The notes under the pieces were generated by a model that did not search any database, was not told the origin of the DNA, and saw nothing but the letters and a program-made list of their open reading frames with translations. From NCBI GenBank assembly GCA_959604355.1, contig CAUHAO010000029.1, positions 1 through 17,219 on the forward strand: 17,219 bases of DNA, in the 5' to 3' direction. The stretch is from an uncultured Eubacteriales bacterium. GTDB lineage: Bacteria; Bacillota; Clostridia; Oscillospirales; UBA644. Every line of letters starts with the position of its first letter. Position 1 is the first letter of the stretch. Positions 7,857 through 15,133 of the stretch are shown here, in pieces. The translations under genes were made by a program, and so were the position numbers.

Positions 7857-8534
7857 ATGCAGTACAAAATTCAAGGTGAACCCATGCCGGTAGTTATATG
7901 TGATCTCGAAGCGGGCGAATCCATGACGACTGAGCGCGGTTCAATGGTTTGGATGACACCCAATATGGAAATGAAGACTTCCGCCGGCGGTATCGGCAAA
8001 GCTTTCGGCCGCATGTTTTCGGGCGAGTCGATATTTCAGAACATCTATACCGCGAATAACGGCCGCGGTATGATAGCTTTTGCATCTACGTTTCCCGGGG
8101 CTATCCGTGCGGTAGAAATCACTCCCGAGCATCCCGTTATCACACAGAAATCCGCGTTTCTTGCAGCAACTTCCGGCGTTGAGCTGTCAGTGTTCTTCCA
8201 GAAAAAAGTCGGTGCGGGCTTATTCGGCGGCGAAGGTTTCATAATGCAGAAACTCAGCGGAAGGGGGCTTGCTTTTCTCGAAATCGACGGCTCTGCTGTG
8301 GAATACGAACTCCAGGCAGGTCAGCAGTTGATAGTTGACACGGGCAACCTTGCAATTATGTCCGACACTTGTTCCGTAAGCGTCCAGACTGTAAAAGGCG
8401 TTAAAAATGTGTTTTTCGGCGGCGAAGGACTCTTCAATACCGTTGTTACAGGTCCGGGAAAGGTCGTTTTGCAGACGATGCCGCTTTCAGGTTTCGTAAA
8501 CACTATCGCATCTGTTCTTCCAAGCAAAGGCTGA
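7857..8534 (+). CDS. AIM24 / TIGR00266 family protein
   Basis: A 225-residue protein of the AIM24 (TIGR00266) family. Recognisable stretches are the N-terminal PMPVVICDLEAGESMTTERG (9-28), the Gly-rich GGIGKAFGRMFSGESIF (44-60), SFPG-like ASTFPGAIRAVEI, and the C-terminal GPGKVVLQTMPLSGF. The family forms a beta-rich fold related to tryptophan RNA-binding attenuator-like proteins; its bacterial function is unknown. No signal peptide or membrane segment is seen, so it is probably cytoplasmic. Length is typical. Start: AGGAG 8 nt before ATG 7857. Single-gene transcript with its own promoter (7664-7692) and terminator (8553-8590). Confidence 0.92.
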   Translation: MQYKIQGEPMPVVICDLEAGESMTTERGSMVWMTPNMEMKTSAGGIGKAFGRMFSGESIFQNIYTANNGRGMIAFASTFPGAIRAVEITPEHPVITQKSAFLAATSGVELSVFFQKKVGAGLFGGEGFIMQKLSGRGLAFLEIDGSAVEYELQAGQQLIVDTGNLAIMSDTCSVSVQTVKGVKNVFFGGEGLFNTVVTGPGKVVLQTMPLSGFVNTIASVLPSKG

Positions 8535-8552
8535 GACAACTGAAAAAATTAT

Positions 8553-8590
8553 CGGCAGACCTGACTTGCAACGTCGGGCCTGCCGCTTTT
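8553..8590 (+). terminator. Terminator after the AIM24 gene
   Basis: CGGCAG (8553-8558) pairs with CTGCCG (8580-8585), extended by an inner GAC/GTC pairing with small bulges, followed by CTTTT. It lies between the convergent AIM24 and AraC genes. Confidence 0.75.
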
Positions 8591-8630
8591 GATAATGATA
8601 ATACAATTCGAAATGTTGACAGCAATGTGC

Positions 8631-9428
8631 TTATTTATGCGTGTAAAGGACATCCGTAATATTAATGCGGAAATATTTTTTGTACAGACGGCTTACATAG
8701 TTCGGGTCGCTGAAACCGTAAAACTCCGCCGCTTTGCAAAGAGGGATGTTCTCTTTATCCATGAGTTCTTTGATACGTTCGAGTTTTATCCTGTTGGCAA
8801 ATGTTATGACTGATATGCCCTCGCTTTTCTTAAACACGGCACAAAGATATTCGGGAGTGATGCCGAGTTTCCGAGCGATGTCTCTCTGGACGATTTTATT
8901 GCGTATATTTTCATAGATGTAAGACTTGATTTGCTCGATATATCGTGTGCTCGTATAGTCGGGAACGAGGGCTTCACGGTTTATATTGTCCAGTTCCGTG
9001 AGCAGGCGGATGAAAAGCCCCGCGCATCTGATTTTGTCGTCGGGTGCAAGGGCGTGCTGCTTGATTATTTCGTCTATAAGAGCTTGGCAGATATGCGATT
9101 TAGGCGACTTTTTCGTAATACGCGGCAGCAGGAGTGAGTTTTTGTCGCTCTTGTCCGTTTTCTCGAATTTCACGTTGAATCTCACGGTGTGATGCTCATG
9201 CGGAGACGATGCGAAAACTCTGAGCGGCGTAAGACTCATATTGCAGAGAATATCGTCTTTGTCTGCGTCGGCTTTTTCGCCGTAAGTCTCGGTCTGCAGA
9301 CATCCGTTGCTGATATACGTTATTTCCACGGACGCCTCTCTTTGCCCCAGTACGGAGGAATATTTTTCCGCGGAATATGTGTGTGCAAACTCTATCTGCG
9401 GCAGGGAAAGTATCTTGTAAAATGGCAT
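8631..9428 (-). CDS. AraC-family transcriptional regulator
   Basis: A 265-residue regulator with an N-terminal sensory region (about 1-150; HHTVRFNVKF at 79-88 has the look of a cupin-like strand) and a C-terminal AraC/XylS DNA-binding domain (about 165-265). First helix-turn-helix IVQRDIARKLGITPEYLCAVFKK at 179-201; second CKAAEFYGFSDPNYVSRLYKKYF at 231-253. The frame opens at GTG 9437, but AGGAG lies 8 nt before ATG 9428 and only 0-1 nt before that GTG, so 9428 is chosen. It is divergent from the glycyl radical enzyme operon with about 120 bp between start codons, the classic arrangement of a local activator responding to a small organic compound. The inducer is unknown but is probably the pathway substrate (inferred). 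Confidence 0.92.
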   Translation of the reverse strand: MPFYKILSLPQIEFAHTYSAEKYSSVLGQREASVEITYISNGCLQTETYGEKADADKDDILCNMSLTPLRVFASSPHEHHTVRFNVKFEKTDKSDKNSLLLPRITKKSPKSHICQALIDEIIKQHALAPDDKIRCAGLFIRLLTELDNINREALVPDYTSTRYIEQIKSYIYENIRNKIVQRDIARKLGITPEYLCAVFKKSEGISVITFANRIKLERIKELMDKENIPLCKAAEFYGFSDPNYVSRLYKKYFRINITDVLYTHK

Positions 9429-9453
9429 ATATGTCACTCCTCTCTACAGTTAT

Positions 9454-9482
9454 ATTATAAATATAAATATTAATTTTGTCAA
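9454..9482 (-). promoter_or_regulatory. Promoter of the AraC-family gene
   Basis: On the minus strand TTGACA (9477-9482), a 17-bp AT-only spacer and TATAAT (9454-9459) form a perfect consensus promoter, 25 nt before the start codon. It suggests strong constitutive or autoregulated expression of the regulator. Confidence 0.85.
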
Positions 9483-9548
9483 GAATTTTAATTTTATATA
9501 TTGTAAAATAAATATGAATATCGTATCCTAAATACAGAGGTGAATACG
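9476..9548 (+). promoter_or_regulatory. Promoter/leader region of the glycyl radical enzyme operon
   Basis: Plus-strand promoter elements are poor: TTGTCA (9476-9481) with TATTGT (9499-9504) at 17 bp is the best pair, and its -35 overlaps the -35 of the opposing AraC promoter. A weak promoter fits AraC-type activation. The leader holds a 7-bp inverted repeat, ATCGTAT (9520-9526) and ATACGAT (9544-9550), whose loop contains the ribosome site AGAGGTG (9535-9541) and whose second arm runs into the start codon. Confidence 0.45.
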
Positions 9549-11681
9549 ATGAGGCTTTGCTATGAACTGAAAAAAGAAATATCGGAAAAAGGTGACGGAA
9601 ATTTCCGTAACACGTATTTCCGTGCTATGGGCTATACTCTTCACGCGACAAGCAACACCGTAGCACGCGCAAATGCCGTCCGTGCGCTTTTTACGCGCCC
9701 CGTGCCGCATATATACCGCAACGATATCATCGTTGGCTCACTGCGTCCCGTTTGCGTGTCGATAACGAAGGAAGAACTTGAAAAAGCCGACGACATTACG
9801 AGGAATTACCCCGAGCGCGGGTTTATCCATAACAGCGACCATTTCGCACCCGACCACGAGACGATCCTGAAGCTCGGAATCGGCGGACTTCTGGCAAAAA
9901 TAGACGCTTCCGCGAAAAAACACGCGGCAGACACGAAAAAAACGGAATATCTGCGCGCGATGAGGATAGCTCTTACGGCGATGCGCGATATGATAGCCGC
10001 TTATGCGGAAAAAGCGCAGGAACTGCGCGGATGCGGCGGATACGATGACGAACGTCTCGGTTTTATTGAAAATAACTGTGAAAGTATTCTCGACGCGCCT
10101 CCGGAGACGTTCGCGCAGGCGCTTCAACTCGTGTGGTTTATTCACACATGTTTTCTTTATGAGGGCAGGTATGCGATGGCGCTCGGCCGCATGGACCAAT
10201 ACCTTTATCCTTTCTACCGCCGCGACATCGATAACGGAGTAATAACGCCCGGTGACGCAGTGCAGATGCTTGAAAACGTGTTCATGAAGATATACGAATA
10301 TCGCGTTTTGAGGTATAACGACGACGTTGTGAACATCTGCATCGGCGGCTCGGCACCCGATGGTAAAACGTGCGTCAACGAATTGAGTTATCACATTCTT
10401 CACGCTGTACGTAACTGCAATATACCCGGCCCGAACCTATCTGCGAGGATATCTTCGTCGACACCGGACGAATTTCTTGACGAGTGCCTGAAGGTTATCG
10501 GCACGGGACTCGGTTACCCTGCGCTGATGAACGACGAGGTCAACATCAAGGCGCTCCGTCGTTACGGTTACGCCGAACAAGATGTATACGACTATTGTAT
10601 GGTAGGTTGCATCGAGAATTTTATCAGCGGCAAGCAGCCTCCGTGGTCCGACGGAAGATTTGACACTCCGCGCTTTTTTGAATACCTTTTCAATAACGGC
10701 AAGGGCATAATGTCGGACGAATCGCAAGGCGTAGATACCGGTAATATAGAGGATGTTACTTCAATGTCGGAATTTATGAACCGCTTTGAGGAGCAGCTCA
10801 AAGACGGTGTGCGGAAGTATATGGAGTGGTTTTACGAGCGTAATTGCAGATTTTCCGACAAAGAGAATTATTCAACACCCTTTCTGTCGCTTTTCTGCAG
10901 GGACTGCATTGACCGCGGCCTTGACATCAATGACGGCGGCAGTCTGTATCCGTCGGCGCACGGCGTTTGTCTTATGGGTATAGGCACTACCGCGGACGCG
11001 TTGGCTGCAATAGAAAAGACCGTGTTCGTGGACCACACGTTGACGCTTGCGGAAATCAAAAAGGCTGTAATATGTAATTTCGAGGGCTGTGAGGACGTAA
11101 GACGCCTTCTTCTCGATGCGCCGAAATACGGAAACAATGATGATTTCGTCGATAAATACGCGGTGTGGTTCGTTGATTTTCTGCACAGCAGATTTTCGAT
11201 ATACCACACACCCGACGGCGGGGGAATATATGTCGCGATGGCGGCAAACACAAGCAATATCTACGCAGGACATTCTATATCTGCGACACCCGACGGCAGG
11301 AAAGCGGGGCAGCCACTTTCGGACGCGGCATCCCCGACATTCGGCAGAGACACACACGGTGCGACGTTTACCATAAACAGCGTATCAAAGCCCGATTACT
11401 GTAAAGTTTCATGCGGCACGGTGATCAATCAGAAGTTTTCGCCGTCAATGTTCAACGACGAAAAACGTCCGAAACTTGCCGCGCTCATACGAGTTTATTT
11501 CGCGGGCGGCGGGCAGGAGATACAGATAAATGCGACGTCCAGAGAAGTTCTCAAAGCGGCTATGCGCGAGCCTGAGAATTATCAGGATCTTGTAGTCCGT
11601 GTTTCCGGATTTTCGGCGTATTTCGTTACTCTAGACAGCGCGGTACAGAATGATATCCTTAATCGCACGCAGCAGGGGTGA
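9549..11681 (+). CDS. Glycyl radical enzyme (PFL superfamily, lyase/dehydratase-like), substrate unknown
   Basis: A 710-residue glycyl radical enzyme, which uses a backbone Gly radical to form a Cys thiyl radical and abstract hydrogen from its substrate. Family landmarks: PVPHIYRNDIIVGS near 50-63; DHFAPDHETILKLGIGGLL near 97-115; active-site loop YCMVGCIEN with Cys354 and Glu356; SDAASPTFGRDTHGATFTINSVSK; and the glycyl radical motif RVSGFSAYF with Gly687. Cys-x-Glu is the pattern of eliminating enzymes (glycerol/propanediol dehydratase, CutC, HypD) rather than pyruvate formate-lyase, which has Cys-Cys. The usual proline after GCVE is Asn here, and the protein is shorter than CutC or HypD mainly before the Cys. 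ATG 9549 follows AGAGGTG; GTG 9540 lies inside that site and is rejected. First gene of the operon; the activase follows after 4 nt. Substrate not assignable by eye. Confidence 0.93.
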   Translation: MRLCYELKKEISEKGDGNFRNTYFRAMGYTLHATSNTVARANAVRALFTRPVPHIYRNDIIVGSLRPVCVSITKEELEKADDITRNYPERGFIHNSDHFAPDHETILKLGIGGLLAKIDASAKKHAADTKKTEYLRAMRIALTAMRDMIAAYAEKAQELRGCGGYDDERLGFIENNCESILDAPPETFAQALQLVWFIHTCFLYEGRYAMALGRMDQYLYPFYRRDIDNGVITPGDAVQMLENVFMKIYEYRVLRYNDDVVNICIGGSAPDGKTCVNELSYHILHAVRNCNIPGPNLSARISSSTPDEFLDECLKVIGTGLGYPALMNDEVNIKALRRYGYAEQDVYDYCMVGCIENFISGKQPPWSDGRFDTPRFFEYLFNNGKGIMSDESQGVDTGNIEDVTSMSEFMNRFEEQLKDGVRKYMEWFYERNCRFSDKENYSTPFLSLFCRDCIDRGLDINDGGSLYPSAHGVCLMGIGTTADALAAIEKTVFVDHTLTLAEIKKAVICNFEGCEDVRRLLLDAPKYGNNDDFVDKYAVWFVDFLHSRFSIYHTPDGGGIYVAMAANTSNIYAGHSISATPDGRKAGQPLSDAASPTFGRDTHGATFTINSVSKPDYCKVSCGTVINQKFSPSMFNDEKRPKLAALIRVYFAGGGQEIQINATSREVLKAAMREPENYQDLVVRVSGFSAYFVTLDSAVQNDILNRTQQG

Positions 11682-11685
11682 CGGG

Positions 11686-12444
11686 ATGAATATATCCGAT
11701 ATACAGCATTTTTCAGTAGGCGACGGTGACGGCATACGCACGACGGTCTTTTTCAAGGGGTGTAACATGCATTGTCCGTGGTGTCATAACCCCGAAACTC
11801 TTTCCCCGGCGCCTGTCAGGCTGTTTATGAAGGGAATAGACAAAAACGTCACGTTTGGCAGGGAAATGTCGTGTGACGAGATCATTCGGGACGTGATGGC
11901 GGACGAGAGATTCTACCGTGCAAGCGGCGGAGGGGTCACTCTCAGCGGCGGTGAAGTGATGCTCCAGGCAAAGGAAGCTGCGGAACTTGCAGAAAAACTC
12001 AAGGCGCTCAATATAAACGTGATAGTCGATACGGCGGGAAATGTTCCGTACGAAGAATTTGAAAGAATGAACCCGTATACGGACGTTTACTTTTTCGATA
12101 TCAAAGCGTCCGACTCGGAGAAATACTCAATTCTCGGCGGAGATTTTAATGTAGTCTGTAAAAACATACGCGCGCTTCTGCGCGACGGCAAAGAAGTTCG
12201 TGCGAGAATACCTCTTATTCCCGGATTCAATGACGGTGAATATACTGCAAAAATGTGCGCACTTATATCTTCTCTCGGTATAAAAAACGCGGACTTACTG
12301 CCTTTTCATCGTCTCGGAAGCGGGAAATATGAGGCAATGGGCAGGGAATATCTCTATAAAAATATCGAACCGCAAAGCCCGGAAGAAATCGAAAAAACAG
12401 CGTGCGAATACAGAAAAGTATGTAATATCAGAATAGAAAGATGA
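11686..12444 (+). CDS. Glycyl radical enzyme activating enzyme (radical SAM)
   Basis: A 252-residue radical SAM protein that installs the glycyl radical on the enzyme encoded upstream, using S-adenosylmethionine and one [4Fe-4S] cluster. N-terminal FSVGDGDGIRTTVFFKGC leads to the cluster motif C26-x3-C30-x2-C33 (CNMHCPWCHNPE); SAM-binding GGE in TLSGGEVMLQ near 85-94; VDTAGNVP and YFFDIKASD follow. Between the CxxxCxxC and GGE motifs there is only one other cysteine, so the two-cluster ferredoxin-like insert common in activases of dehydratase-type partners is absent; the size matches short PFL-activase-type proteins. An earlier in-frame ATG at 11650 lies within the enzyme gene; ATG 11686, 4 nt after that stop with AGGGGTG upstream, is preferred. 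Translation is likely coupled. Confidence 0.94.
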   Translation: MNISDIQHFSVGDGDGIRTTVFFKGCNMHCPWCHNPETLSPAPVRLFMKGIDKNVTFGREMSCDEIIRDVMADERFYRASGGGVTLSGGEVMLQAKEAAELAEKLKALNINVIVDTAGNVPYEEFERMNPYTDVYFFDIKASDSEKYSILGGDFNVVCKNIRALLRDGKEVRARIPLIPGFNDGEYTAKMCALISSLGIKNADLLPFHRLGSGKYEAMGREYLYKNIEPQSPEEIEKTACEYRKVCNIRIER

Positions 12445-12457
12445 CGGAGGAACACAT

Positions 12458-13558
12458 ATGAAAGCAAAAGCAGCAGTGTTTATGGGCGCAAACAAGCCAT
12501 TTGAAGTACGTGATTTTGACGTTTTGCCTGCACCCGCCGGATACGGCAGATCAGAGCTTATCGCGAGCGGCATATGCGGCACGGATATACACATTCATAC
12601 AGGCAAACTCGGCGGTGAGCCGGAACATATAATCGGGCACGAGTTCATCGGAAGGCTCACGGACTGCGATGCGGGCGAAGCGCAAAAATACGGCTTGAAA
12701 GTCGGAGACAACGTCATTGCAGATATCGCCGTACCGTGCGGGGAATGTGAACTTTGCAAAAACGGTGACGACGCCAACTGCGTTAACATGCAAGTCACAA
12801 ACGGCGGCTCGGTAACGCAGGCTCCGTATCTTTACGGCGGATACACTCAGGTGAACTTCACCCCTTTGAGCAACCTTATAAAAATCCCCGAAACGCTTGA
12901 CCCCGTTATGACATCGGTTTTTGCGTGTGCAGGCCCGACGGTCTTCCATGCAGTATCTCTTGCAAAAAAGGCGGGCGTTGATTTCTCGCAGATAAAGACC
13001 GCCGTCGTTCAGGGGCTCGGACCTGTAGGCTGCTTTGCGGTAATGGCTCTTAAAGCTCTTGGAGTAAAGAAGGTCATTACCGTTACCCACAGCATGTCCG
13101 AAATGCGTAAAAACGCGGCGACGCTTATGGGGGCGGACGAAATGCTCTTCCTTTCAGAAAGCGGCGAAAAGGCGGTAATTGACCGGATAAAGGCCGAAAA
13201 CGGCGGGCTCGGTGCGGATCTTTGCGTTGAAGCTTCGGGCGCTCCGATAGCTTTCAGGCAGGGTGTGGATATGCTGCGTAACCGCGGCGTGTATATAGTG
13301 CCCGGGCAGTACAGCAATAGCGGCCCGATAGAGTTTGAGCCGCAGCTGATTACATTTAAGGCTCTCCATATCATTGGCTCGTCGCAGTATTCAATGGTCG
13401 ATGTGAGAAATTATCTCGAATTTCTGTTTAAGCATCCTGAATTGCATGAGAATATTAAGTCTCTTGCATCGTTCTATCCCATAAGCCGCATAAATGAGGC
13501 TTTCGACAGCAACAAAGCAGGTGAAAACATAAAAACGATTCTTGTAAACGGGGACTGA
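12458..13558 (+). CDS. Zinc-dependent MDR alcohol/polyol dehydrogenase
   Basis: A 366-residue medium-chain dehydrogenase that would interconvert an alcohol and a ketone or aldehyde with a nicotinamide cofactor. Catalytic zinc ligands: C40 in SGICGTDIH, H61-E62 in IIGHEFIG, and probably C157 in ACAGPTVFHA. Structural zinc cysteines C94, C97, C100 and C108 are all present. Rossmann motif GLGPVG at 186-191; the end of the second strand (VITVTHSMSEM) lacks the acidic residue that marks NAD preference, so NADP or relaxed specificity is possible. Length is usual for the sorbitol/threonine dehydrogenase group. GGAGG lies 7 nt before ATG 12458 and the gap to the activase is 13 nt. Within the operon it probably reduces or oxidises the radical enzyme's product or prepares its substrate (inferred). 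Confidence 0.92.
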   Translation: MKAKAAVFMGANKPFEVRDFDVLPAPAGYGRSELIASGICGTDIHIHTGKLGGEPEHIIGHEFIGRLTDCDAGEAQKYGLKVGDNVIADIAVPCGECELCKNGDDANCVNMQVTNGGSVTQAPYLYGGYTQVNFTPLSNLIKIPETLDPVMTSVFACAGPTVFHAVSLAKKAGVDFSQIKTAVVQGLGPVGCFAVMALKALGVKKVITVTHSMSEMRKNAATLMGADEMLFLSESGEKAVIDRIKAENGGLGADLCVEASGAPIAFRQGVDMLRNRGVYIVPGQYSNSGPIEFEPQLITFKALHIIGSSQYSMVDVRNYLEFLFKHPELHENIKSLASFYPISRINEAFDSNKAGENIKTILVNGD

Positions 13559-13562
13559 TTTT

Positions 13563-14561
13563 ATGAAAATCATAGCAATGGTGGGGGATTCGCACACCTG
13601 GGGACAGGGCGTCGGCGCTGATTACGGGCTTTCTCCGCGTTTGCAGGGCGGAGACCTTCGTATGCTTCCCTTTTCGTTCCCATCATATGTCAATCTCATA
13701 CGTGACTATTTCTCTCTGACAACTCATTCGACAGCAAATGATTATTGCCGCGACAAACTGACGGCTCTTTTTGAGAAAAAAGACGGACAGCTCGGGTTCT
13801 GTGAGGGAGAGTTTGAGATAGAAGAAGAGTTTGACCTCTGCCGCGTGTTTTTCAAAGCGGATTCCGTTGAACGGAACGTTGAAATATGCGCCGACGGCGA
13901 AACCGTCAAGAGCGTTTCTTTGCGTTATGTGGATGAACGCGGTGATGATGAAGACGCAGACGAATATAATAAGTGTATAAAGCTTGTTAACGTCTTCCCG
14001 ACATTTGGTACCGCGAAAAAACTCAAGATCAAAGGTTCTGCATTTATAGAGCGCCTTGAATTCTATCGGGGAGAATACGCGGTGGTAAACTGCGGTGTCG
14101 GGTCTTGTTGCGTTGAAAAATACCTTGCTGAGTATTTCGACTCCTACGTTGTACAGCTTCACCCTTACGCGGCGGTTTTTGAAGGCTGCACCATCAACGA
14201 CTGGATAACGACCGAAGGCCCGGAGCAATACGGAAAGAATATCCTTAAAGCGATTGAAGAGCTGCGCAAACTTACCCCACGCGTACTGCTTCACACGGTT
14301 TTCCCGATTGCGGGCGGACAGACTATAGGCGGATGCGATATGCCTTATGCTGTTTATGTAAACGCGATGATACAGGCGGCAAAAAGCGTTGACGTGCCGA
14401 TAGCTGACTGCTATGCGGGTATGTCGGAATTACTTAAAGATGCACCGGACACACTTAAAAATGCGTTCATGTATCACGATAATTGGCATCCGAACGGCAC
14501 AGGGCATTATTTCTACGCAAGACAGATACTCCCGGAATTGAAAAAAATCATCGTGGAATGA
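13563..14561 (+). CDS. SGNH/GDSL-family hydrolase
   Basis: A 332-residue SGNH hydrolase, probably an esterase or deacylase. Block I MVGDSHTWGQG has nucleophile Ser10; block II NCGVGSCC near 176-183; block III GCTINDW with Asn212; block V DNWHPNGTGH with Asp306 and His309, the catalytic dyad. Residues about 50-170, between blocks I and II, are a charged, probably beta-rich insertion, making the protein longer than the ~200-residue minimal fold. There is no signal peptide (start MKIIAMVGDSH), so it acts in the cytoplasm. It starts 4 nt after the dehydrogenase stop, with only a weak GGGGA as ribosome site, indicating coupling, and is the last gene before a terminator. Removing an acyl group from the pathway substrate or product is a reasonable inference; the substrate is unknown. 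Confidence 0.88.
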   Translation: MKIIAMVGDSHTWGQGVGADYGLSPRLQGGDLRMLPFSFPSYVNLIRDYFSLTTHSTANDYCRDKLTALFEKKDGQLGFCEGEFEIEEEFDLCRVFFKADSVERNVEICADGETVKSVSLRYVDERGDDEDADEYNKCIKLVNVFPTFGTAKKLKIKGSAFIERLEFYRGEYAVVNCGVGSCCVEKYLAEYFDSYVVQLHPYAAVFEGCTINDWITTEGPEQYGKNILKAIEELRKLTPRVLLHTVFPIAGGQTIGGCDMPYAVYVNAMIQAAKSVDVPIADCYAGMSELLKDAPDTLKNAFMYHDNWHPNGTGHYFYARQILPELKKIIVE

Positions 14562-14567
14562 CAACAA

Positions 14568-14602
14568 AGGAAACAGTGCAAGCTGTTTCCTCTAATTATT
14601 TT
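14568..14602 (+). terminator. Terminator of the glycyl radical enzyme operon
   Basis: A perfect 9-bp stem, AGGAAACAG (14568-14576) and CTGTTTCCT (14583-14591), with a 6-nt loop, followed by a moderately T-rich stretch (CTAATTATTTTG). It begins 6 nt after the SGNH stop codon. Confidence 0.75.
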
Positions 14603-14758
14603 GATAAAACAGTTAAACCTCTTGCAAAATATCGAAAAATGTGATATTTAGATATAAACGATATATGGATCTGTTTTCGCGCTAAAAGGGCATATTCCGG
14701 GCAGTATTCTCATATTCTGATATTGTTAATGATAATATAATGAAAGGAGAACACGGAA

Positions 14759-15001
14759 ATGAATTTTCTCAAAACTCTTTGGCCCACACCATTCAAAATC
14801 AAGAAAGGTGACCTCGGATCCTTCCTTGTACAGCTGATAATATTTATAATTATTTGCGCTGTTGTCGGTTGGCTCCTCGGTCTGCTCAGCGGTATTCCGA
14901 TCGTAGGTGTCATTTTCGGCATCGTCGGCTCACTCCTGGGGCTTTACAGCCTTGTAGGTGTCGTGCTCTGCATACTCAAATTTATCGGCGCGATTTCCTG
15001 A
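14759..15001 (+). CDS. Small hydrophobic membrane protein, unknown function
   Basis: An 80-residue protein that I do not recognise. A short basic N-terminus (MNFLKTLWPTPFKIKKGD) precedes two or three membrane segments (about 21-40, 46-60 and 62-77), with Gly-rich GVIFGIVGSLLGLYS in the middle. It resembles small uncharacterised membrane proteins of Firmicutes in size and layout. AAAGGAG lies about 9 nt before ATG 14759, an excellent ribosome site. The 157 bp upstream, after the previous terminator, hold no promoter I trust; a strong terminator follows 14 nt after the stop, so it is a single-gene unit. Confidence 0.82.
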   Translation: MNFLKTLWPTPFKIKKGDLGSFLVQLIIFIIICAVVGWLLGLLSGIPIVGVIFGIVGSLLGLYSLVGVVLCILKFIGAIS

Positions 15002-15015
15002 CCGCCTAAAAAAGT

Positions 15016-15055
15016 ACGGGACAGACCGTAAGAAGGTCTGTCCCGTGTTTTTTGT
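15016..15055 (+). terminator. Strong terminator after the 80-residue membrane protein
   Basis: A perfect 12-bp stem, ACGGGACAGACC (15016-15027) with GGTCTGTCCCGT (15035-15046), has a 7-nt loop and is followed by GTTTTTTG. Confidence 0.92.
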
Positions 15056-15073
15056 TCATTTTTGTGAATAGAC

Positions 15074-15102
15074 TTGACAAAATCCGATATCCGAGTTACA
15101 AT
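15074..15102 (+). promoter_or_regulatory. Promoter of the 140-residue membrane protein gene
   Basis: TTGACA (15074-15079), 17-bp spacer, TACAAT (15097-15102), followed by a leader of about 25 nt and the start codon at 15134. Confidence 0.85.
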
Positions 15103-15133
15103 TAGTGCACAGTTCGGCGCAGAGGAGGTAACG

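Noticed and set aside
9429..9437. GTG at 9437 as the AraC-family start codon
   Set aside because: The AGGAG ribosome site is directly adjacent to this GTG but 8 nt from ATG 9428, which is therefore the start.
9738..10403. 221-codon minus-strand open frame inside the glycyl radical enzyme gene
   Set aside because: An antisense shadow of a strongly conserved gene; long antisense frames are expected with this codon use.
13683..14294. 203-codon minus-strand open frame inside the SGNH hydrolase gene
   Set aside because: Antisense to a gene with all SGNH blocks; no ribosome site or promoter of its own.
14627..14649. AAATATC/GATATTT inverted repeat as an operator or terminator
   Set aside because: Only 7 bp of A/T-rich pairing in an A/T-rich stretch, with no promoter elements or T-run that would give it a role.
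14736..14741. TATAAT as a -10 box for the 80-residue membrane protein
   Set aside because: Transcription would start at or inside the ribosome binding site (14743-14749), and no -35 box lies 16-18 bp upstream.
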